Below, in pieces: positions 1 to 8,412 of a DNA stretch of 49,414 bases; within the stretch, counting starts at the first letter, position 1; every line of letters begins with the position of its first letter. The stretch covers positions 1 through 49,414 of the forward strand of contig NZ_JADKMA010000029.1 in the NCBI RefSeq assembly GCF_017676365.1. The letters are read 5' to 3'. Both the position numbers and the translations under genes were made by a program. This DNA is from Streptomyces oryzae (lineage in GTDB: Bacteria; Actinomycetota; Actinomycetes; Streptomycetales; Streptomycetaceae). The notes under the pieces are model-generated. The model had not been told where the DNA came from, searched no databases, and worked only from the letters and a program-made list of their open reading frames with translations.

Positions 1-669
1 GGTGCGGTGGGGGCGCACGATGGATTCGAGGGTGGTCTCGACCCGTTCGAGGTGGTGGGTCATGGCGTCCACGGCGTCCCGCTCTGAGCCGTCCACGAGC
101 GCTTCCACGATGGCCCGGTGCTCGCGGTTGGACTGCTCGCGCCGTCCGCCGACGTCGTTGAGGAAGGCCGACTGCTTGGCGAGCGCGTCCCGGATCTCCT
201 CGACGATCCTGCGGAAGACCGGGTTCTGGGCCGCCTGCGCGACGGCGAGATGGAACAGGGAGTCCATCGCCACCCAGGCGGTGGTGTCGGTTTCCCGCTC
301 CATGCGGTCCAGCAGGTGGGAGAGCTGGTCGAGGTCCTCGGGAGTACGTCGCAGTGCCGCGTACCCGGCCACCGGGATCTCGACGTGGTGGCGCACCTCC
401 AGGAGGTGACTGGCCGTGTAGTCCCCGAAGGTCGGGTCCTCCACCGCGCCGTTGGAGACGACGAAGGTGCCTTTGCCGGTGCGCGAGACGGTGAGCCCCA
501 TCGTCGCCAGGGCCCGCAGGGCTTCCCGGAGCACGGGCCTGCTCACTTCCAGGCGACGGCAGAGCTCGGCCTCCGAGGGCAGCTTGTCCCCCACCGCGTA
601 CTCCCCGCGCTCGATGGCACCGCGCAGATGCGTCAGCACGGCTTCCATCGCGCTGACCCGCCGAGGCAT
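1..669 (-). CDS. GntR-family regulator, FadR subfamily (3' end off left edge)
   Basis: Reading leftward from ATG at 669, 223 codons are visible and the stop lies beyond position 1. An N-terminal winged helix (about residues 8-70, with the GntR-type core LPSEAELCRRLEVSRPVLRE and a wing TGKGTFV) is followed by an all-helical FCD ligand-binding domain that keeps a metal-site-like pattern (FHLAVAQAAQNP, later NREHRAIVEAL). Family members bind small organic acids or sugar acids and repress neighbouring metabolic genes; the target is off the window or unknown. The protein is near full length for the subfamily (220-260 aa), so only a few C-terminal residues should be missing. A short palindrome lies just upstream of the start and may be its own operator. 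Confidence 0.85.
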   Translation of the reverse strand, partial: MPRRVSAMEAVLTHLRGAIERGEYAVGDKLPSEAELCRRLEVSRPVLREALRALATMGLTVSRTGKGTFVVSNGAVEDPTFGDYTASHLLEVRHHVEIPVAGYAALRRTPEDLDQLSHLLDRMERETDTTAWVAMDSLFHLAVAQAAQNPVFRRIVEEIRDALAKQSAFLNDVGGRREQSNREHRAIVEALVDGSERDAVDAMTHHLERVETTLESIVRPHRT

Positions 670-682
670 TGAAGGTGTCTGG

Positions 683-693
683 CTGTCTGACAG
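683..693. promoter_or_regulatory. Candidate FadR-type operator CTGTCTGACAG
   Basis: The 11-bp sequence is a perfect inverted repeat (CTGTC-T-GACAG) located 14 bp upstream of the start of the FadR-type regulator. Its core GT-N3-AC matches the half-site pattern of FadR-subfamily operators, although the outermost bases differ from the usual T and A. Autoregulation is an inference from position and symmetry. Confidence 0.4.
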
Positions 694-913
694 GTTCACG
701 GTGCAGGATCCTCAAGGGCGGGGGCGAGCGGTGTCAAGGGGTGGAGCCGCCGGTCTTTTCCGGCCCTGCGGCCGAAGCCGCCGCGTTCGATAATGAAATC
801 GAGCGGGGAAACGGCCCGGCGACCTGCCGGAGGCCGCCTCCCGAGGTCACAGGGCTCGCCAGAACACCCCGTTTCCGGCCGACGTCGGACCGTGACCAGG
901 TGAGGAGAGAGCC

Positions 914-1210
914 ATGGCACACACCAAGGAATGGAACGTCCATGTCGACCTCTTCGAGGACGACGAGGGAGCGACAAAGGCACAGATCGTGCTGGACACC
1001 GGAACCGCAGCGCTCACCGGCCGCGGAGCCGCGCGCTGCAACCCGGCGGATACGGACGTACCGGAGATCGGCGACGAACTGGCGGCGGGCAGGGCCATGC
1101 ACGACCTCGCCCAGCAACTGCTGACCATTGCCGAGCGCGACATCCACAGTGCGAATGCTCCCGGGAGTGCAAATGCTTCCGGGCCGCATGACCGGCGGGT
1201 CGCCGGCTGA
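914..1210 (+). CDS. DUF1876 domain small protein
   Basis: A 98-residue protein with ATG at 914 preceded by a strong GAGGAGAG ribosome site (902-909). The core 'EWNVHVDLFEDDEG-TKAQIVLDTG' followed by 'GRGAARCNPADTDVPEIGDELAAGRAM' is the DUF1876 signature, a short alpha/beta domain common and often multicopy in Streptomyces. Its biochemical role is unknown. The C-terminal 20 residues are Asn/Ala/Gly-rich and probably disordered. It stands alone between a divergent regulator and a membrane protein gene. Confidence 0.8.
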   Translation: MAHTKEWNVHVDLFEDDEGATKAQIVLDTGTAALTGRGAARCNPADTDVPEIGDELAAGRAMHDLAQQLLTIAERDIHSANAPGSANASGPHDRRVAG

Positions 1211-1427
1211 TTCTGCTACACAACGAGGCGGGCTGCGGAAGCCCGCCAGAGGTGAGGATCACCGGGAACCGTCACCCGATCGGCCTACGCTGTGCAGCGC
1301 CGCGCCGTGAATGCTGGTCGGCTTGAGTCACTGCCCCGACACATCGACCAGCGGCCGCTCCGCTCCGGCCCCGTAGGGGCATCGTTCCGGACGGTCGGCG
1401 AGCGGCCTTCTCAGCGGCGGGTTCGCC

Positions 1428-2060
1428 ATGGACGGTCTGAAGATCCTTCCCCTGGCCATCACGATGATGGCCGGGCCGCAATTCATGTCGGCGATCATCT
1501 TCGCCACGGCACCGCGAGCGGTACGCGTCTCCCTCGGGTTCCTGAGCGCGGTGACCGTGGCAACGCTCGCCGGTGTGGCCGCCATGCTGGGGATCGCCTC
1601 GCTGTTCGGCGACACGGTCAGCCTGGGCAGTTCCGGTGACAAAGGCTCGGTCGGCCACGCCATCGAGTACGCCTTGGTCGCCCTGCTGGTCCTGGCCGCG
1701 CTGAGAAACTGGCGGAATCGCGAAACCGTGCAACCTCCGAAATGGCTGCGCGCTTTGATGGGAGCGGACCCTCGGCAGGCTTTCCGTACCGGCCTCCTGG
1801 TCATTCTGCTCATGCCCTCGGACCTGATGGTGATGCTCACCGTCGGGGTCCATCTCGACCAGGCGAGAAGCTCGTTCGCCCAGGCGTTGCCATTCGTTGC
1901 CGCGACGCTCCTGATCGCATCGCTTCCCCTGCTGATCCGCCTGGCCGCGGGGCACCGGGCGGCGGATGTCATGCCGAAGGTCCGCGACTGGACGAACAGT
2001 CACAGTTGGCTGGTGAACATCCTGGTCTACGCGCTCTTCATCGTCCTGATTCTGGTATGA
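1428..2060 (+). CDS. GAP/Sap-like family membrane protein
   Basis: A 210-residue membrane protein with about six hydrophobic segments (roughly residues 4-25, 35-58, 78-95, 120-140, 155-175 and 190-210) and a short cytoplasmic basic loop (LRNWRNRETVQPPKWLRALMG). The first segment 'LKILPLAITMMAGPQFMSAIIFATA' and the GADPRQAFRTG loop resemble the GAP/Sap family, typified by mycobacterial Sap, which is linked to sulfolipid or glycolipid transport. Function in this organism is unknown. The ribosome site is weak. The next gene starts 48 bp downstream on the same strand, so the two may form an operon. Confidence 0.65.
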   Translation: MDGLKILPLAITMMAGPQFMSAIIFATAPRAVRVSLGFLSAVTVATLAGVAAMLGIASLFGDTVSLGSSGDKGSVGHAIEYALVALLVLAALRNWRNRETVQPPKWLRALMGADPRQAFRTGLLVILLMPSDLMVMLTVGVHLDQARSSFAQALPFVAATLLIASLPLLIRLAAGHRAADVMPKVRDWTNSHSWLVNILVYALFIVLILV

Positions 2061-2108
2061 GCCCGAGCCGTATGAGTCGTCAACGGCCCTGATTCGAGGA
2101 GGCTTTCC

Positions 2109-2528
2109 ATGACTCAATCCACGATGAGCAAGAGGGGCTCCCCTTCGCTGGCAGGCGGTTTGGTGACCTTCGGCGGTGCCATGCTCGTCCTCGCCGGCGT
2201 ACTCGACATTCTGCGGGGGGTCATGGCCATCGCCCGGGACCACATCTTCGTGAGCACACCGAACTACGTCTTCAAGTTCAACGTGGAAGGGTGGGGCTGG
2301 ATTCACCTGGCCCTGGGTGTGCTCGCGATTCTGGTCGGCGCCAGCCTCTTCAAGGGCAGGCTCTGGGCCCGCGTCCTCGGAGTGGTCATCGCCGGGCTCC
2401 TGCTGATCAGCAGCTTCCTGGCCCTGCCGTACTACCCGCTCTGGTCCATCATCCTGATCGCGCTCTACGCCTTCATCATCTGGGCGCTGTGCGTCTACCG
2501 GCCCGAGCCGCACGTCGGCAACCGATAG
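2109..2528 (+). CDS. Small four-helix membrane protein (DUF7144-like)
   Basis: A 139-residue integral membrane protein with ATG at 2109 behind a GAGGAGG ribosome site. Four hydrophobic helices lie at about residues 17-40, 63-82, 88-108 and 110-130. The sequence 'GWGWIHLALGVLAILVGASLF' between helices is characteristic of a family of Streptomyces membrane proteins of unknown function that I associate with DUF7144. It follows the GAP-like gene by 48 bp and is likely cotranscribed with it. No catalytic motif is visible. Confidence 0.65.
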   Translation: MTQSTMSKRGSPSLAGGLVTFGGAMLVLAGVLDILRGVMAIARDHIFVSTPNYVFKFNVEGWGWIHLALGVLAILVGASLFKGRLWARVLGVVIAGLLLISSFLALPYYPLWSIILIALYAFIIWALCVYRPEPHVGNR

Positions 2529-2558
2529 CGCTCTCCGTCCGGTGGTGTCGGACCGTCC

Positions 2559-3704
2559 TCAGCGGTTCCACCGGGGCGGCGGCTGTGGCGGCATCAACCA
2601 GGTCAGTGTGCGGTTGATGTCGCTGGGAGAGACGATGCCCGCGACTCGGCGGCCGTCCAGCACCACGACCCGGTGCTCCGCGCCGGGCTCCATGCGCGGC
2701 AGCAGGTCCGACAGCAGGTCGTCCGGGGCAACCGTGGTGACCTCCGACAGCGGCAGCATCACCTCGCCGACCGTGGTGGTGTCCCGCTGGTCGGCATGGA
2801 CGCGCCGAGCGCGGTCCAGGGTGATCAGACCCGCCGCGTCGCCCGCCGCGTCCACGACGGGGAAGGCCGAGTGCCGGTACCGGTAGCGGGCGTCCGCGAG
2901 GAACTGTGCGACGGTGAGCCCGGAGCCGGCCGTGACGGGCTGCTCGGTCATGGCCCGTCGTACGGGAACGCCCGCCAGGGTGCTGCGCAGCTGTGCCTGT
3001 CTGCCTTCCGCGGTCGCGGCGGTGAGGAGGAACCAGCCGATCAGGGCCAGCCAGAGCCCGTCGAAGACCCTGGTCGTGAAGAACAGCAGTAGCCCTCCGA
3101 CCACGAGCAGCCACCCGAAGGCCCGCCCCGCCAGGGTCGCTCCGACAGCCGCCCGCAGCCGGTCCCCGGTACGCCACCACAGCACGGCCCGCAGCAGGCG
3201 CCCACCGTCCAGCGGTGCGGCCGGAATGGCGTTGAAGAGGGCGAGCAGCACGTTGATGACCGCCAGCCAGGCTGCCGACTCCACCAAAAGCCTGGGAGCA
3301 CCCAGGAGATGGATGAGCCAGGAGCAGAGCCCGAAGCCCACTCCGAGCAGCAGGCTCACCAGCGGACCGACACCCGCGATCCGCAACTCGGCTCCCGGCC
3401 GCGACGCCTCGGACTTGAGCCGGGCCAGACCGCCGAGCAGCCACAGGGTGATGTCCTCCACCAGCACTCCGTTGCGCCGGGCCACGACGGCGTGCGCGAG
3501 TTCGTGGGCGAGGAGCGAGCCGAAGAACAGTACGGCGGTGCACAGGGCGACCACCCAGTACAGCGCCTCCGCGCGCCCGGGCTCGACCTCCGGAAAGCGG
3601 CTGCGGGCCAGGATCCAGGTGATGAGCGCGAAAATGAGCACAACGCTCCAGTGGACGCCGATCCGCACTCCCGCGATCCGTCCCAGTGGAAGAGTTGCCC
3701 GCAC
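2559..3704 (-). CDS. Site-2 protease (M50) with C-terminal CBS domains
   Basis: A 381-residue intramembrane metalloprotease. The zinc motif HELAH sits in the second hydrophobic segment (FFGSLLAHELAHAVVAR) and the second metal-binding motif is NAIPAAPLDGGR, the usual N-x-x-P-x-x-P-L-D-G-G pattern. Five or six membrane segments are followed by two CBS modules (about residues 245-375), which in this subgroup often bind adenine nucleotides. The GTG at 3704 is chosen because AGGAG lies 6 bp upstream (3711-3715) and the protein then begins with the family-typical 'RATLPLGRIAGVRIGVHWSV'. The frame stays open upstream to 3947 but that extension is not typical of the family. The substrate is unknown. 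Confidence 0.85.
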   Translation of the reverse strand: MRATLPLGRIAGVRIGVHWSVVLIFALITWILARSRFPEVEPGRAEALYWVVALCTAVLFFGSLLAHELAHAVVARRNGVLVEDITLWLLGGLARLKSEASRPGAELRIAGVGPLVSLLLGVGFGLCSWLIHLLGAPRLLVESAAWLAVINVLLALFNAIPAAPLDGGRLLRAVLWWRTGDRLRAAVGATLAGRAFGWLLVVGGLLLFFTTRVFDGLWLALIGWFLLTAATAEGRQAQLRSTLAGVPVRRAMTEQPVTAGSGLTVAQFLADARYRYRHSAFPVVDAAGDAAGLITLDRARRVHADQRDTTTVGEVMLPLSEVTTVAPDDLLSDLLPRMEPGAEHRVVVLDGRRVAGIVSPSDINRTLTWLMPPQPPPRWNR

Positions 3705-3916
3705 GTCGGTCTCCTGTCTCGGCGTGGCTGGTGTGTATCCGAGCGCAGAGCTGGCAGGACAACACCGCTGTGGCCAGAATGCGCGGAGCGCTGCCGCATG
3801 GCATCCGCAGTCCGTCCACTCGTGCACGGTGCGGAGCCCATCGGGCCGCTGCGAAGTGCCACGGCCACGGGGATGACCCACACTGGAACGGCGCCCAGCT
3901 GAACGAGGAGGCCCGC

Positions 3917-3949
3917 GTGCGATCCATGCCTCGGCGGTGCGCGGCATGA
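3917..3949 (+). CDS. Possible 10-codon leader ORF coupled to the MBL gene
   Basis: A GAGGAGG sequence (3904-3910) sits 6 bp before GTG at 3917, which opens a 10-codon frame (MRSMPRRCAA) that ends in TGA at 3947-3949. That stop overlaps the ATG of the MBL-fold gene as ATGA, while the MBL gene has no good ribosome site of its own at this spacing. This is the arrangement expected for translational coupling. A small sequence error fusing the two frames is an alternative explanation. Confidence 0.35.
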   Translation: MRSMPRRCAA

Positions 3950-4584
3950 GCCCGCGGCTTCGGCTGACGCTGCTGGGGGTGGGGGCGATGAATTCGCCCC
4001 GGTACCGGCCGGCTGGTCTGCTGCTGCGCTACGGGAGGTTGCGGATCGCCTTCGACGGCGGTCCGGGAGCCGAACCGCCTGAGCGGCTGGACGCCTGGCT
4101 GGTCACCGACGAACACGCGGAGCTGCGCTCGGCGCTGCGACGGCTGGCCGCCGAACGGGGTGTCGAACCGCGCGCAGCGAGCCTGACGCCGGGTGACCTG
4201 CGCATCGCCTGTCTCCCCGTCGTGCACACCTCACACCCCGCGTACGGCTACCGCATCGCGGCTGCCGGTCACGTGGCGGTGTGGGCCCCGGAGTTCTATG
4301 AGTTCCCCGCCTGGGCAGCGGACGCGGATCTGATGTTCGCCGAAGCCGCCTCCTGGCAGCGGCCCATCCGCTTCCGCGGCGGCGTCGGCGGTCATGCGGA
4401 CCTCCACCAGGTCGCCGAGCAGGCCGCCCGCCATCGGGTGCGGCGGCTGGTCTACGCCCACATCGGACGGCCGACCCTCCGTGCCATGGATGCCGGGCTG
4501 GCACCTGACGCGGGTGAATTCGGCGTCGAGGGGCGGACCTACACACCGGGCGTCGGCCCGAGGACGTGGCCGGCGGCTTCCTAG
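3946..4584 (+). CDS. MBL-fold metallo-hydrolase-like protein
   Basis: A 212-residue protein of the metallo-beta-lactamase fold. It opens with the typical first strands 'RLTLLGVGAMNSPRYRPAGLLL' and contains 'DAWLVTDEHAEL' where classical members carry HxHxDH, then 'HTSHPAYGYRI' and 'LVYAHIGRPTLRAMDAG' near the end. The reduced first metal motif is common in this actinobacterial subgroup, so metal content and activity are uncertain. ATG at 3946 overlaps the stop of a short leader frame; GTG at 3937 is an alternative. The last codon overlaps, tail to tail, the stop of the large symporter-phosphatase gene (shared CTAG at 4581-4584). Confidence 0.7.
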   Translation: MSPRLRLTLLGVGAMNSPRYRPAGLLLRYGRLRIAFDGGPGAEPPERLDAWLVTDEHAELRSALRRLAAERGVEPRAASLTPGDLRIACLPVVHTSHPAYGYRIAAAGHVAVWAPEFYEFPAWAADADLMFAEAASWQRPIRFRGGVGGHADLHQVAEQAARHRVRRLVYAHIGRPTLRAMDAGLAPDAGEFGVEGRTYTPGVGPRTWPAAS

Positions 4585-7500
4585 CCGACCGCAGGGCCGG
4601 GGAGGACCTGTTCCGTCCAGATGACCTTGCCCGTCGCCGTGTGGCGGGTGCCCCAGCGCTGGGCGAGCTGGGCCACGAGCAGCAGACCGCGCCCTCCCTC
4701 GTCGGTGGTACGGGCATGGCGCAGCCGCGGCGACGTACTGCTGGCGTCGGAGACTTCGCAGATCAGGCAGCGGTCCCGGATCAGGCGGAGGCCGATCGGT
4801 CCGGTCGCATGGCGGATGGCGTTGGTGACCAGTTCGCTCACGATCAGCTCGGTGGTGAACGTCAGCTCGTCCAGGCCCCACTCCCCCAGCTGCCGGCCGG
4901 CCATGGTGCGGGCGTCCGCGACAGCGGCCGGGTCGCTGGGCAGCTCCCAGGAGACGACGTGGTCGGGGGCCAGCACCCGGGTCCTGGCCAGAAGCAGGGC
5001 CGCGTCGTCGGACGGCGGCCCCGCCAGCAGGGCATCGAGTACGGTGCGGCCGGTCTCCTCGAGCGTGGGTCCGGGTGTCAGGAGGGCATCGCCCAGTCGG
5101 GCGAGACCGACGTCGATGTCCCGGTCGAAGCTCTCGATGAGGCCGTCGGTGTAGAGCGCGATGAGGCTGCCCTCGGACAGCTCCAGTTCGACGGATTCGA
5201 AGGGCAGGTATCCGAGGCCGAGCGGCGGTCCTGCCGGCAGCTCCAGGATGTCGGCGCTGCCGTCTGGGCCGACGATCAGGGGCGGGAGGTGGCCGGCCCG
5301 TGCCAGGGTGCACCGCCTGCTGACGGGGTCGTACACGGCGACCAGACAGGTGGCCCCCAGGAACGCGGCGCGCGCGGTCTCGTCCTCGGTCGCGGTCGGC
5401 GCCTCGCTGCCGTGGGCCTCCATGAGGCCGATCACGAGGTCGTCCAGATGGGCGAGCAGTTCGTCCGGGGGGAGGTCCAGGTTGGCGAGTGTGCGCACCG
5501 CGGTACGCAGCCGCCCCATGGTTGCCGCCGCGTTCATGCCGTGCCCGACCACGTCTCCGACGACCAGGGCGACCCGGGCCCCGGAGAGCGGAATCGCGTC
5601 GAACCAGTCACCGCCCACGCCGCTGGGGGCGTCTGCCGGGAGATACCACGACGCCACCTCCAGCGCGGACCCTGCCGTCAGCTCCTGGGGCAGCAGGAAG
5701 CGCTGCATGGAACGGGCTGCGGTGCGCTCGCGGGTGAAGCGGCGCGCGTTGTCGACGCATACCGCCGCGTGCGAGACGATTTCCTCAGCGAGGCGTACGT
5801 CGTCCTCCTCGAAGGGGTCACGCTCCCGGGATCTGGCGAACGTCGCCACGCCCAGGGTGACGCCGCGTGCCCGTACCGGAATCACCGTCAGTGAGCGGAA
5901 GTCGAACGCACGGATGGACGCGCCCAGCGGCTGGTCCTCGGTCACCCAAGGGCTGCTGGCGCGGTCCAGGGTCCGCTCCACCAGGGTTCTGCTCTCCAGC
6001 AGACAGCGGGTCACCGGCGACGAGGGGGCGCGCCTGACCGCCTCTCCCACGGCCCAGGTCGCCTCCGGACAGCCCTCACGCACCGACTGCTGCCCCGCGC
6101 GGCGCAGCACGGGCGTCATGCCGACCGGGCCGGGGGCCGGTTCCTCGCCCCGCATCACCGAGTCCAGCACGTCGACGGCGACGAAGTCGGCGAGGGACGG
6201 CACGGCCTCGTCGGCCAGTTCCTGCGCGGTCCGCGTCACATCCAGCGTGCTGCCGATCCGCGCGGCGGCGTCGTTCAGCAGGGCCAGCCGCTGCTGGGCC
6301 CGCCAGCGCTCGGTGACGTCGATGATCATGTACCAGACGCCCACCGGCCGGCGATGGCGGTCCTTCATCAGGAAGAAGGAAGCGGAGAAGGCGCGGTTGC
6401 CGCCCGGGTCCGCGTAGCCGAAGCCGCGGAACTCGTAGTCCATGACCGGGGCTCCGGTCTCCAGGACCGACCGCATCTTGTCCGCGAACCCCCCTGCCTC
6501 CCGCGCGGGCAGCACTTCGCTCACCTGTTGCCCCAGCCGTTCTTCGAGGGGGATCAGGCGGTCCAATTGGTTGTTCACCCAGACGTAGCGCAGGTCCGTG
6601 TCCAGAACGGCGATTCCGACCGGGGCGTGGGTGAGGAACGGCGTGAGCATCAGCTGGCTCACGCCGCCGCCCGGCATCCGCCAGAAGGCACGCGCCGGTG
6701 GCCGGCCGACGAATCTGCCGAAGAGCAGCGCGGCACTCGTGGCGACCAGCACGCCGGGGACCATTTCGTAGATCCCCGACTCGAGCGGTCCGAGCAGCGG
6801 GTTGATCCGCTTCCAGAGGAGCACCGTGGCCGCTCCCGACACGATCCCGGCCATGGCCCCCGCCCAGGTCATACGCGGCCAGTACAGCGAGAGGAGGACG
6901 ACCGGCCCGAAGGCGGAACCGAAGCCCGCCCAGGCGTACGCGACGATGCCGAGCAGCCCGCCGCCCCTGAGCGCGATGACGAGGGCCACCGCGATCACCA
7001 GGCCGACCGCGCCGCGGCCGACCCACACCAGCGTCCTGTCCGAGGCACGCCGGTTGAGGAACGCGCGGTAGAAGTCCTCGGTGAGAGCGACGGACGACAC
7101 GAGGAGCTGGCTGTCCGCCGTCGACATGATGGCGGCCAGTACGGCGATCAGTATCACCCCGGCCACCCACGGGTTGAGCAGCGTCCGGCTCAGCACGATG
7201 AACGCCGTGTCCGGTTCGGAGAGCGGCTTTGCGAGCTTCGCGATGCCCACCAGGCCGACGAGCGTGCCCCCGGTGAGTACGACCACGACCCACCCGGTGC
7301 CGATACGGCGGGCCGCGGGAACGGCACGGATACTGCGGATCCCCATGAAGCGGGCCAGGATGTGCGGCTGCCCGAAGTAGCCGAGGCCCCAGGCGAGCAG
7401 CGAGACGATCGCGACGGCACCCAGCCCGCCGCCTGTGGACCAGTGGCCGTTCACGTAGTGGACCTTCGATCCCATGTCCAGCAGGCCCGGCGCCTTGCCG

Positions 7501-8162
7501 TCGAGGGCGGTCCCCAGTGCCCCGAAGCCGCCGAGCAACGCGACGCCCGTCACCGGGAGCACCAGCAGGGCGACGAACATCAGTACGCCCTGCATCACAT
7601 GCGTCAGGCTCACTGCGAGGAAGCCGCCGAGACAGGAGTACGTGAGGATCACCAGGCAGGTCAGGGTCACGCCGAGCCCGAAACGGATGCCGAAGACCTG
7701 CTCGAACAGCACCCCGCCCGCCACCAGACCGCTGGCGACATAGACGGTGAAGAACACCAGGGTGACCGCCGCCGAAACCAGCCTGAGCATCCGGGTGCGG
7801 TCCTCGAACCGCTCCTCCAGATAGGCCGACAGGCTCACCGCGTTCCCCGCGCGCTCGGTGTAGGTACGCAGCCTCGGCGCGACGAACAGCCAGTTGAGAT
7901 AGGTGCCGACCGCCAGGCCGACGGCGATCCAGCTGGCGCCGAGACCCGCGGCGTAAACCGCTCCGGGAAGCGCGAGGAACAGCCAGCCGGACATGTCGCT
8001 GGCCCCCGCGGACAGGGCCGCGACGAGCGCGCTCAGCCTGCGGCGGCCGAGGGCGAAGGCGGCGAAGGTGCGGGTACGCGTGTAGGCCCAGACGCCGATT
8101 CCGATCATGGCGACCACGTACACGGCGAACACGGTCACGATCGGCGTACTCAATTCGAACAT
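4581..8162 (-). CDS. Na+/proline symporter fused to PAS, GAF, PP2C phosphatase and HATPase
   Basis: A 1193-residue multidomain protein. Residues 1-495 are a full PutP-like solute:sodium symporter; Asp56 and Ser58 in SAGASDMSGW and Ser347-Thr348 in AAIMSTADSQ match E. coli PutP Asp55, Ser57, Ser340 and Thr341, so the Na+ and proline sites look intact. A PAS domain (about 505-625), a GAF domain (640-805), a SpoIIE-type PP2C phosphatase (830-1062; metal residues in GVGGDWFD, VGDVVGHG, YTDGL and SDDAA) and an RsbW-like ATPase (1070-1187; N-box SELVTNAIRHA, G-box DEGGRGL) follow. The likely role is to couple solute or ion state to partner switching of an anti-sigma system. ATG at 8162 aligns with the PutP start; starts at 8204 or 8225 would add 14 or 21 residues. 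It is divergent from a second phosphatase gene. Confidence 0.93.
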   Translation of the reverse strand: MFELSTPIVTVFAVYVVAMIGIGVWAYTRTRTFAAFALGRRRLSALVAALSAGASDMSGWLFLALPGAVYAAGLGASWIAVGLAVGTYLNWLFVAPRLRTYTERAGNAVSLSAYLEERFEDRTRMLRLVSAAVTLVFFTVYVASGLVAGGVLFEQVFGIRFGLGVTLTCLVILTYSCLGGFLAVSLTHVMQGVLMFVALLVLPVTGVALLGGFGALGTALDGKAPGLLDMGSKVHYVNGHWSTGGGLGAVAIVSLLAWGLGYFGQPHILARFMGIRSIRAVPAARRIGTGWVVVVLTGGTLVGLVGIAKLAKPLSEPDTAFIVLSRTLLNPWVAGVILIAVLAAIMSTADSQLLVSSVALTEDFYRAFLNRRASDRTLVWVGRGAVGLVIAVALVIALRGGGLLGIVAYAWAGFGSAFGPVVLLSLYWPRMTWAGAMAGIVSGAATVLLWKRINPLLGPLESGIYEMVPGVLVATSAALLFGRFVGRPPARAFWRMPGGGVSQLMLTPFLTHAPVGIAVLDTDLRYVWVNNQLDRLIPLEERLGQQVSEVLPAREAGGFADKMRSVLETGAPVMDYEFRGFGYADPGGNRAFSASFFLMKDRHRRPVGVWYMIIDVTERWRAQQRLALLNDAAARIGSTLDVTRTAQELADEAVPSLADFVAVDVLDSVMRGEEPAPGPVGMTPVLRRAGQQSVREGCPEATWAVGEAVRRAPSSPVTRCLLESRTLVERTLDRASSPWVTEDQPLGASIRAFDFRSLTVIPVRARGVTLGVATFARSRERDPFEEDDVRLAEEIVSHAAVCVDNARRFTRERTAARSMQRFLLPQELTAGSALEVASWYLPADAPSGVGGDWFDAIPLSGARVALVVGDVVGHGMNAAATMGRLRTAVRTLANLDLPPDELLAHLDDLVIGLMEAHGSEAPTATEDETARAAFLGATCLVAVYDPVSRRCTLARAGHLPPLIVGPDGSADILELPAGPPLGLGYLPFESVELELSEGSLIALYTDGLIESFDRDIDVGLARLGDALLTPGPTLEETGRTVLDALLAGPPSDDAALLLARTRVLAPDHVVSWELPSDPAAVADARTMAGRQLGEWGLDELTFTTELIVSELVTNAIRHATGPIGLRLIRDRCLICEVSDASSTSPRLRHARTTDEGGRGLLLVAQLAQRWGTRHTATGKVIWTEQVLPGPAVG

Positions 8163-8412
8163 GGTGTTCCCGCTCGCGAGGTTCATGAGCACGGACGCGA
8201 CCATCGGCACGCCTGGCAGTCGCACGCTCTGGCTGTCTCAATGTACTGAAACCCCTCGCCGAAACCGGTCGCCGAAGGTTGACCGAAACCTGTGTGTCGG
8301 CCCGGCCGGTGCGAGCGCCGAGGTGTCCGGGCGGGCGGACGGCGAGCGCGGACGGGGGACGGATCATAGATTTGAGAGTGAAGCCGTTGGGGGCGGGAAG
8401 GGAGTGCCACCG

